NCBI GenBank assembly: GCA_019634415.1
Contig: JAHQVJ010000253.1
Location: 1-33,378, forward strand
DNA from: Myxococcales bacterium
GTDB lineage: Bacteria; Myxococcota_A; UBA796; GCA-2862545
DNA length: 33,378 nt
Direction of reading: 5' to 3'
Of the stretch, positions 23,310-29,822 are shown piece after piece (position 1 is the stretch's first letter; each line of letters begins with the position of its first letter). Made by a program: the position numbers and the translations under genes. A model generated the notes under the pieces. It did no database searches. It was not told the DNA's origin and saw only the letters and a program-made list of their open reading frames with translations.

Positions 23310-25043
23310 GTGGCAAGTGTCGTTCAGGTCCGCATCACCGAGGCCAACGGGGGATGGCGCGTCACCGTCGGTGACGGTCGCTCGCGCTCCATGGAGGGGC
23401 AGGTGTCTGCCGCCGCGGTGGCCAGGGTGGTCTCGGTCGCCGAGTCCCTCGCCGTCGCCCCGCGGGTGATGGTGCCTGGTCAGGACGTGGCCGCGACCAG
23501 CGCCGAGGATGCCGTGGGACATGCCATGGCGGAGGCGCTGGCCGAGTCGGGAGCCGCGTGGGCGCACCTGCAGAACCTGCGGGGACGGGTGGCGGGCGTC
23601 GGCCAGCAGTTGGCCGTGGCCATCGACGCCGACGAAGCGGTGCGCGGGCTGCCGTGGGAGCTGCTGTCGCTTGGGGACGGCAGCGTGGAAGGGGTCGAGG
23701 GTGGTCTCGTGGTCCGGTTCGCCAATGGACCCGCACAGACACCCGCGCAGCGTCCCAGCGTGGCCTTGCTCGCAGCAGACACCGATCCCGAGGCGGCGCG
23801 CTTGCTGGAGGCGGCCAGGGAGCAGGTGAAGGCGGCAGGTCTGTCGGAGGTGTCGCTGTCCGATGGCCCTGCGGTGGTCCACGTGGTGGCCCACGGGCAG
23901 AAGGGAGCAGGCACCGTGGCGGTGGCCTTCGACGATGGGATCGTGCATCCGGGCACGCTGTCGGCGAGACTCGGTCAGGCGGCGGCCACGGCGCACCTCG
24001 TGATCCTCGGGGTGTGTCACGGTGCGTCCGACGACGTCGATGCGCTCAGCGGGGTGGCGGGTCGGCTCCTCGCCAGCGGAGCGGCCCTCGTGGTGGCCCC
24101 GCGACGGGCGGTGGCCACCGAGGCCGTGGAGCGCTTGTCGGGCGGCATCTACGAGACCTTGGGCGCCGGACACTCGGCTGGAGCTGCGGTGGCGGCGGGC
24201 CGGCGCGCCCTGAGGGCCTGGGGGCACCCGCATCCGAGCTGCCGATGGTGGAGCTGGGCCTGCTGGACGTCTGGCGTGGATGCGTTGGCCGTGGCACCTC
24301 GGCCGCTGGTCTGGATGTATCCAGGGTGGCCGGTGCCCTCTCCGGAGGCTGGTGTGTGGCTGGATGCCGCTCGGGTGGACGCCATCAAGCGTGGCGACGG
24401 CTACCTGGGCGTGGACCATCTGCTGCGAGCCTTCGCCGACATCGAGGGCGGAGGGCGTCGAACCTCCGAGCTCCGGCGCAGGTACGAGGGCATGCTCGGT
24501 CGGCTGACGGCGGTGTCGGATGCGCTGTTCGACCAGCACCCGCCCACCACCGAGCCGGTGTTGTCCCCGCGCGTCGCGGCCTGGGGCAGCCTGCTGGAAC
24601 CGTCGTTCCAGTTGGGCGATCTTGCGTCTTTGATCCTTGGTATTCGGGATATATTGGAGGGGATGGACCACGCCCCTCCGGGCGTCGAGACGCTCTTCAC
24701 CGACGACAGCGAGACGGGCACGCCCGCCCTGGCGCTTCAGGTCATCGGGGGGCCCGAGGACGGACGGATCCTGCGGCCGCGAGTCGGTGACACCATCGGT
24801 CGCGCAGGAGGAAAGGCCAAGGTGAGGCTGTTCGATGGAACTCGCTTCACGGATCGCAAGCTGTCGCGCTTGCACTGTCGCTGGCTCGGGTCCTCGACGG
24901 TCTTGCTGGAGCGCTCCAGCGTGGTGGTCCGCGGAACCGCCCGGCATCGGCTGGTGGGCGAGGTAGAGTTGCGGGCGGGGGACATGTTGATCTTGAGCGA
25001 GGCGACCCGCCTGTTCGCCATGGGTGATCAACCGAGTGATTGA
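23310..25043 (+). CDS. CHAT protease with Clp_N-like region and C-terminal FHA domain
   Basis: 577 aa from a GTG start; AAGG at 23299-23302 is the best ribosome site. CHAT domain about 80-335: LPWELLSL (114-121), VVHVVAHGQ with H195, and VILGVCHGAS with C236, the caspase-like His/Cys pair. Residues about 348-452 resemble two Clp N-domain repeats: ARVDAIKRGDGYLGVDHLLRA (353-373), then LSPRVAAWGS and LGDLASLILGI (435-445). This match is by eye and tentative. FHA domain about 475-572: IGR (R498), LSRLH (S519, H522), which bind phosphothreonine. There is no signal peptide, so it is cytosolic. Two genes follow with overlapping starts. The likely role is a peptidase recruited to phosphorylated partners, perhaps substrates of the kinases upstream. 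A cluster of AT-rich codons lies just before the FHA domain. Confidence 0.82.
   Translation: MASVVQVRITEANGGWRVTVGDGRSRSMEGQVSAAAVARVVSVAESLAVAPRVMVPGQDVAATSAEDAVGHAMAEALAESGAAWAHLQNLRGRVAGVGQQLAVAIDADEAVRGLPWELLSLGDGSVEGVEGGLVVRFANGPAQTPAQRPSVALLAADTDPEAARLLEAAREQVKAAGLSEVSLSDGPAVVHVVAHGQKGAGTVAVAFDDGIVHPGTLSARLGQAAATAHLVILGVCHGASDDVDALSGVAGRLLASGAALVVAPRRAVATEAVERLSGGIYETLGAGHSAGAAVAAGRRALRAWGHPHPSCRWWSWACWTSGVDALAVAPRPLVWMYPGWPVPSPEAGVWLDAARVDAIKRGDGYLGVDHLLRAFADIEGGGRRTSELRRRYEGMLGRLTAVSDALFDQHPPTTEPVLSPRVAAWGSLLEPSFQLGDLASLILGIRDILEGMDHAPPGVETLFTDDSETGTPALALQVIGGPEDGRILRPRVGDTIGRAGGKAKVRLFDGTRFTDRKLSRLHCRWLGSSTVLLERSSVVVRGTARHRLVGEVELRAGDMLILSEATRLFAMGDQPSD
24618..24665 (+). other. AT-rich rare-codon patch, possible internal start before the FHA domain
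   Basis: Codons 437-449 of the CHAT-FHA gene include CTT, TCT, TTG, CTT, GGT, ATT, ATA and TTG, very unlike the C/G-ending codons around them. The patch contains TATATT (24650-24655), a good -10 match, and GGAGG (24656-24660) directly before an in-frame ATG at 24663. From that ATG an FHA-only protein of 126 aa would result. The GGAGG spacer is short (2 nt) and no -35 lies at the right distance, so a real internal start is uncertain. Confidence 0.35.
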
Positions 25044-26427
25044 GCCGGATCAGCTGTCTGGGTGGGCCTTCGCCGACGAGCCGCAGATGCGGGCGGTGGT
25101 GAGCCACGCGATGGAGGGGCTGCCGCCAGCTCGCCGCGGCGTGGCCCTCGAGCGCCTGGCGGAGCTCGGGCGGGTGGTCGAGGAGCGGGAGCGCGGAGCC
25201 TGGGACCGGTCCACCTACCGAGCCAATGCCGCAGCAGACGCGGCCGTCGCAGGGTTGTGGACCCGCTGGTCGCAGGCGGCCCCCTTCGCGGATCAGGCCG
25301 CGTGGCTCGAGCTGTTGTCGCGGCCCGTGCAGCGCAGCTTTCGCCAGGCGCTGTCGGGGCGACCGCTGCCCTCCGACGTGGTCCGGCGAGCGCTGCGGGA
25401 CCTGGAGGAGGCCCTGTTCTACCAGCTCCTGGATGGGCGTGATCAGCCCGGCGGCTTGTCGGAGATCGCCGTGGGCGTGATCGAGGGCGCTCCGGGGGGG
25501 CCGATTCCAGCGCTGATGTCGGTGCTCGACGAGCGTCGGCGGGCCGTGGTGGCGGCGTGTGTCTGCCGGCGTGGCCACTGGCCCGACACCGTGGCGCGCG
25601 TGCTGTCGGATCTGCCGGGGCCAGGGGAGCGAGCGCTCCACCTGCGACAGCCGGAGCACACCGAGCGAGCCAGTGCCTGGCTGGATCTGCACGTGGTGCT
25701 GCGTCTGCTGTGCTCCTGGGAGGAGTCGGATCCCGAGGAGCGCAGGGATCGGGGGATCGTGGTGCAGAACCGAGGGCGGGCGCGAGGACGCCTGCGGGCC
25801 GTGGCGGTGCGGCGCGCCCCAGCGGAGCTGCTGCCGCACCTGCTGTCGCTGGATGCGCTGGCGGACCGCACCCGTGCGGCTGCGGCACGGTGGGCCTGGT
25901 CGTGGGCCTGGGAGGCCTTGAGCACCGGCTTCGCCTTCGACGTGGGGCAGCCCGTGTTGCGACCGTGTGTGGCGGACGAGGGGCTGGAGCCGCTGGAGGC
26001 CGAGGACCTGGAGGTGCTGCAGGTCTGGGCGATGCTGGTGATGCTCCGAGGTCGATGGGCCACGCTGATCCACTGGAGCCAGACCGGCACGGGAGACTCC
26101 GACGGCACGTGGGGCAGGCTGCTGGGAGAGCTCCCCCTCGATCTGCGCGATCCCGGAGGGGGGCTGTCGCGTGTGCGGGCTGCCCTGGCGCGCGACGCCC
26201 AGCGTGTGGACGAGTGGCTGCGACCGGTGGCCGAGGAGCTCGGTGGTCTGGCCGAGGGGCGGAAGCTCAAGGCTGCCTTCTGGGACGTGCTGAACCCCGT
26301 GTGGCACGATGCCGTGAGGCGCCCCGAGTCGGGGTACCCCACCATGCGGCGCAACGCGATCGAGTGGTTGCAGGCATCGGAGTCCGACGGTGCAGTCCCT
26401 CCTGGGCGTCCGGAGTCGCCCTCATGA
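25024..26427 (+). CDS. Unrecognised helical protein in the CHAT-FHA operon
   Basis: 467 aa from GTG 25024, which overlaps the CHAT-FHA gene end by 20 bp; GTG 25036 is an alternative that still overlaps. The product is soluble, rich in Ala, Arg, Leu and Trp, and appears almost all helical, for example ERLAELGRVVEERERGAW and AARWAWSWAWEAL. No enzyme motif, signal peptide or membrane helix is visible and I recognise no family. Overlap on both sides with partner genes implies co-translation, so it may be a subunit, adaptor or substrate of the CHAT protease. Confidence 0.8.
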   Translation: MINRVIEPDQLSGWAFADEPQMRAVVSHAMEGLPPARRGVALERLAELGRVVEERERGAWDRSTYRANAAADAAVAGLWTRWSQAAPFADQAAWLELLSRPVQRSFRQALSGRPLPSDVVRRALRDLEEALFYQLLDGRDQPGGLSEIAVGVIEGAPGGPIPALMSVLDERRRAVVAACVCRRGHWPDTVARVLSDLPGPGERALHLRQPEHTERASAWLDLHVVLRLLCSWEESDPEERRDRGIVVQNRGRARGRLRAVAVRRAPAELLPHLLSLDALADRTRAAAARWAWSWAWEALSTGFAFDVGQPVLRPCVADEGLEPLEAEDLEVLQVWAMLVMLRGRWATLIHWSQTGTGDSDGTWGRLLGELPLDLRDPGGGLSRVRAALARDAQRVDEWLRPVAEELGGLAEGRKLKAAFWDVLNPVWHDAVRRPESGYPTMRRNAIEWLQASESDGAVPPGRPESPS

Positions 26428-26981
26428 ATCCTTCCGATCGTGTCTTGCGGCAGTACATCGCGGAGGCCCTGGATCCACCTCGCTTCGAGGAGGTGTCCGA
26501 GGCGCTGGCTGCGTCCCCGGCCTTGCGCGAGCGGCTGGCGCTCCTGTTGGCCACCACCGTGCAGTCCTCTCCCCACCGCTGGTTGCTGCCGCCCCCCGGC
26601 GTTCGCGCCCCAGCGGTGCTCGGCGGAGCGGCCATGCGCGGTGCCGTGATGGATGGTGACGAGGCGGACTGGATGGAGCTCGCGCTCCAGGTCCCCGACG
26701 ATCAGCTGGACCACGTCGTGGTGGTGCTGGAGCTCGTGGACGAGTGGCGGGTGCTGGCGCCGGTGCGCGTCGAGGAGATCGTGACGGCCGGGGCGCTGCC
26801 ATCCCACCCCCGCGAGGCGGGGCATCGCCGCATCGACGTGACCCCGGCGCCCGACGCCACACGCGTGGCCGTCGCCTTGGTGGAGCACGCGCCCGATCTG
26901 ACGGCGCCGGATCCTTGGGCCGACGTACGACGACGCGTGGCGATGGGGGAGCTGCTGGCGGTCACCTTCGTCGTTGGTTGA
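26424..26981 (+). CDS. Unrecognised small protein, third gene of the CHAT-FHA operon
   Basis: 185 aa; its ATG overlaps the previous stop (ATGA). The N-terminal 45 residues (VLRQYIAEALDPPRFEEV followed by EALAASPALRERL) resemble the short helical head seen in some anti-sigma-like and FecR-like proteins (two helices around an 'ASPxLRxxL' turn), but no membrane helix follows. The remainder is mixed, with a final VRRRVAMGELLAVTF. I do not assign a function. It is likely co-produced with the two upstream proteins. Confidence 0.75.
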   Translation: MNPSDRVLRQYIAEALDPPRFEEVSEALAASPALRERLALLLATTVQSSPHRWLLPPPGVRAPAVLGGAAMRGAVMDGDEADWMELALQVPDDQLDHVVVVLELVDEWRVLAPVRVEEIVTAGALPSHPREAGHRRIDVTPAPDATRVAVALVEHAPDLTAPDPWADVRRRVAMGELLAVTFVVG

Positions 26982-27028
26982 ATCCCCGCTCGGGAACGGT
27001 ATGCACCTTCCACCGACCGGGGGTTCTC

Positions 27029-27679
27029 ATGTCGAACAAGGTGAAGACGTTCCAGGGCAACGATGTGGAGGTGACCTGGGACGGCAGGCTGTGCATCCAC
27101 GTGGGGGAGTGCGGCCGAGCCAGCAACGACCTGTTCGTGTCGGGGCGCGATCCCTGGTGCGAGCCCGACACCGTGGCCGCAGCAGACGCCATCGACGTGG
27201 TGGATCGCTGCCCGGCGGGAGCCCTGACCTACACCCGCAAGGACGGAGGAGCCGGGGAGGTGGCGGACACCGACAACACCGTGGTGGTGGCCAACAACGG
27301 GCCGCTGTACCTGCGGGGCGAGCTGCAGATCGACGGCGCCGAGGCCGACATGGACGGCGTGAAGTTCCGCGCCGCCCTGTGCCGCTGTGGCCAGTCGAGC
27401 AACAAGCCCTTCTGCGACAACAGCCACGAGGCGGCCGCGTTCGTGGACCGCGGGGCGGTGGGCGAGGCTGGCCCGGGTCGTCAGGCGCGCGGAGGGCCTC
27501 TGACGGTCCAGCGGGCTCCCAACGGACCCCTGCTGCTGTCGGGGAACCTCAAGATCGTGGCCGCCAGCGGCCGCGTGGCCTGGCAAGGCACCAAGTGTGC
27601 GCTGTGCCGCTGCGGCGCGTCGAAGAACAAGCCCTTCTGCGACGGCGCCCACAAGGCCGCGGGCTTCACCGACTCCTGA
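27029..27679 (+). CDS. Iron-sulfur protein: divergent 4Fe-4S head plus two CDGSH motifs
   Basis: 216 aa from ATG 27029. Residues about 10-70 match the Fer4_19-type head, with C22, C28, C44 and C61 (CIHVGECGR, WCEPD, RCPAGAL) as likely cluster ligands. Two CDGSH modules follow: CRCG-x-SSNKPFCDNSH (C118, C120, C129, H133) and CRCGASKNKPFCDGAH (C193, C195, C204, H208). Both keep the 3Cys-1His set that holds a 2Fe-2S cluster. Bacterial proteins of this layout are cytosolic redox or cluster-transfer proteins; the partner is unknown. It ends 3 bp from the convergent slyD stop. Confidence 0.9.
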   Translation: MSNKVKTFQGNDVEVTWDGRLCIHVGECGRASNDLFVSGRDPWCEPDTVAAADAIDVVDRCPAGALTYTRKDGGAGEVADTDNTVVVANNGPLYLRGELQIDGAEADMDGVKFRAALCRCGQSSNKPFCDNSHEAAAFVDRGAVGEAGPGRQARGGPLTVQRAPNGPLLLSGNLKIVAASGRVAWQGTKCALCRCGASKNKPFCDGAHKAAGFTDS

Positions 27680-27682
27680 CCA

Positions 27683-28177
27683 TCAGTGGTTGTGGCCACC
27701 GGGTCCGTGGGCGTGGCCGTGCTCGAGCTCGGCGGCCGTCGCCTGGCGGATCCGGGCCACGACGCCCGAGAAGCGTAGGTTCTTGCCCGCGAGCGGGTGC
27801 TCGGTGGTGACCCACACCTGCGAGCCCTTCACCTGCGTGATCCAGAGGCGGTGGCCCTTGCCCTCGCTGTCGGCGGCCACGAAGTTCAGCCCCGGCGCGG
27901 CCTGCTCTCGAGCGTTCTTCGGCAGGTCCTTCTTGCGGATCCGCTGGGGCTCGCGACCCGTGGCCTCGCCGAAGGCGTTCTCCACCACCTGATCGAAGGT
28001 GTCGTTGGCGCCGAGTCCCTCCAGCACGGCCTCCAGCGCCGCGGGCAGGTTCTCGTGGCCGTGGAGGTAGGCGAACAGGCGACTGCCCTCGGTGCCCTCC
28101 AGCCAGGTGCCGTCTTCGTCGTGCAGCGCGAACGTGAGCAGTCCCACCACGTCTCGCGACAGTGTCGTGTCAGCCAT
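27683..28177 (-). CDS. slyD: SlyD-type FKBP peptidyl-prolyl isomerase with His-rich tail
   Basis: 164 aa. The SlyD core is clear: FAYLHGHENLPAALEAVLEG (flap-insert junction), the chaperone insert at about 65-130 with ATGREPQRIRKKDLP, and the closing TEHPLAGKNLRFSGVV. The C-terminus is HGHAHGPGGHNH, a metal-binding tail, shorter than that of E. coli SlyD. It should assist prolyl isomerisation and Ni2+/Cu handling in the cytosol. Its ATG overlaps the stop of the copper monooxygenase gene by 8 bp (ATGGCTGA), so the two are translationally coupled on the minus strand. Confidence 0.93.
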   Translation of the reverse strand: MADTTLSRDVVGLLTFALHDEDGTWLEGTEGSRLFAYLHGHENLPAALEAVLEGLGANDTFDQVVENAFGEATGREPQRIRKKDLPKNAREQAAPGLNFVAADSEGKGHRLWITQVKGSQVWVTTEHPLAGKNLRFSGVVARIRQATAAELEHGHAHGPGGHNH

Positions 28178-29774
28178 CCGTCGATCCCCCGATTAGCTCT
28201 GGGCACGCCGCGAACTCGTCGGGGCAAGCGCCCTCGGACAGCGCCGGTCCCACACAGCTCCAGTAGCTATCGAACGCCTCCCCACACGCGCCATACAGAC
28301 AGTGCACCACGTCCTCGAAGTGCCCTTCTGGACTGCACTGTGACATGCAGGTCTGCAGGGCGAAGCCCTGAACGGGGCACTGCAGGCCCACGCACTGGCT
28401 CACCACGCCCCCCAGGCCACAGAACATGCAGCTGTCGCCCGAGGCGGTCAGGCAGGAGATGTGGCACATCTCGTCGTCGTCGGCACAGCCTTCGCTGCAC
28501 ACCGGATAGGCGGCGCACACGCCCTCGCCCACGCCCCCCTCCCAGGGCACGACGAGGCCCACGTAGTCGAGGCACATCTCGTCGTCGGTGCCGCTGCCCC
28601 ACCGCACCGGCTCGGTGCGCTCCGATGCGTCGTAGGTGCAGCTGATCTCGAGCTCGTCGTGCACCGACACGTCCACCCAGTCCCCTTGCTCCGAGGCGTA
28701 GGTGCGCTGCCAGTCGAAGTCCCACTGATCCACCTGCGACAGGCACACGCGCTGGCCGTCGGGGCGGACGAGGGTGGTGGTCAAGGAGCGGCCGAGCAGG
28801 TGCATGTGCGGGTGGGTCGCCATGATGCGGGCGTCTCGCACGGGAATGCGCTGCACGGCGGTCTGCTCCGAGGCGCCCTCTCCGGCGGGTACGTCGATGC
28901 CGAGCTTGATCAGGGGGTACACCACGAGCAGCTCGTCGGGCTCCTGGCCAGCGGGCAGCGTCCACAGCTCCACGGCCGACCGATCCGCCTGCGGGGCGTC
29001 GGGCGATGCGGCGCTGTTGTAGTGCATCTGCATCACCAGGCGGGACCCGGCGGGGATGCGGCCTGCCAGCCCTGCGGGGTACAGCCCGTCCACCTGACCG
29101 GGCACCCAGCCGCCGAGGGTGGTGGCGTCGGCGAGGCCCGCGTCGCCGAAGCAGCGGTAGCCGGGCTCGGGGTCCTGCGCCTCGATGGCGGTCAGCGCGT
29201 CCAGCCCGGCTGGGGGCACGGCGTAGACGATCACGTGGTGCACCAGCTCGGTGATCCCGGGCGTGACGCGGATCCCCTCCACGAACACCTGCTGGGGCAG
29301 CGGGTCGGACACGGCGAAGCAGCGGTAGTCGTCTTCGCCGCCGCCCACTGGGGTGTAGGCCTGCTCGGGCTGCAGCACCAGATCGGGCGGCCGCTCGGTG
29401 GAGGAGGCGGCCGGAGTCTCGGGCGGCACGTACTCGGCCGCGTCGCCCATGACGTAGCCCCCGTCGGCCCACGCCAGGTAGATGTCGAGCTCGGCGTCGT
29501 CGAGCCACAGCGACCCGATGGTCTCGCGGCAGCTCGGATCCATGCCCCAGGGTGGCATGCGGCGATCCACCACGGAGTCCACGATCTGAGGCCCGAGCGC
29601 CTCGATGGCATCGACGTCGTCGAGGACGAAGGGCGCGATGGCCCCCTCGGTGTGACACGACACGCAGTCTCGCTGGACGAGGGGACGAACGTGCCGGTGG
29701 TACGTCACCTCGGGTGTCTCGGTGGTCAGCGGGAGCGGCCCCGAGCAGCCGAGGGCAAGTGTTAGGGTCAGCAT
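28170..29774 (-). CDS. Cytochrome c / copper type II (PHM-like) monooxygenase lipoprotein with Cys-rich tail
   Basis: 534 aa. Lipoprotein signal with lipobox LALGC (Cys10). A small cytochrome c region has CVSCH (C37, C40, H41) and a likely distal Met73 (RRMPPWGM). The copper monooxygenase part (about 130-408) keeps the six expected ligands by motif: HH 179-180 (LVHHVIVY) and H251 (MQMHYN) for the CuH site; H321 and H323 (HPHMH) plus M400 (GTDDEMCLDY) for the CuM site. It resembles peptidylglycine or dopamine monooxygenases, which hydroxylate C-H bonds with O2; the fused haem may supply electrons. Residues 420-524 hold 16 Cys, probably disulfides. It acts outside the cytosol. The substrate is unknown. 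Divergent from the Ig-like lipoprotein gene across 48 bp. Confidence 0.88.
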   Translation of the reverse strand: MLTLTLALGCSGPLPLTTETPEVTYHRHVRPLVQRDCVSCHTEGAIAPFVLDDVDAIEALGPQIVDSVVDRRMPPWGMDPSCRETIGSLWLDDAELDIYLAWADGGYVMGDAAEYVPPETPAASSTERPPDLVLQPEQAYTPVGGGEDDYRCFAVSDPLPQQVFVEGIRVTPGITELVHHVIVYAVPPAGLDALTAIEAQDPEPGYRCFGDAGLADATTLGGWVPGQVDGLYPAGLAGRIPAGSRLVMQMHYNSAASPDAPQADRSAVELWTLPAGQEPDELLVVYPLIKLGIDVPAGEGASEQTAVQRIPVRDARIMATHPHMHLLGRSLTTTLVRPDGQRVCLSQVDQWDFDWQRTYASEQGDWVDVSVHDELEISCTYDASERTEPVRWGSGTDDEMCLDYVGLVVPWEGGVGEGVCAAYPVCSEGCADDDEMCHISCLTASGDSCMFCGLGGVVSQCVGLQCPVQGFALQTCMSQCSPEGHFEDVVHCLYGACGEAFDSYWSCVGPALSEGACPDEFAACPELIGGSTDG

Positions 29775-29822
29775 TGCGCTGTTCTACCGCGAACGCCCGC
29801 CCCCACTGCAGGAGTCCGCCCG

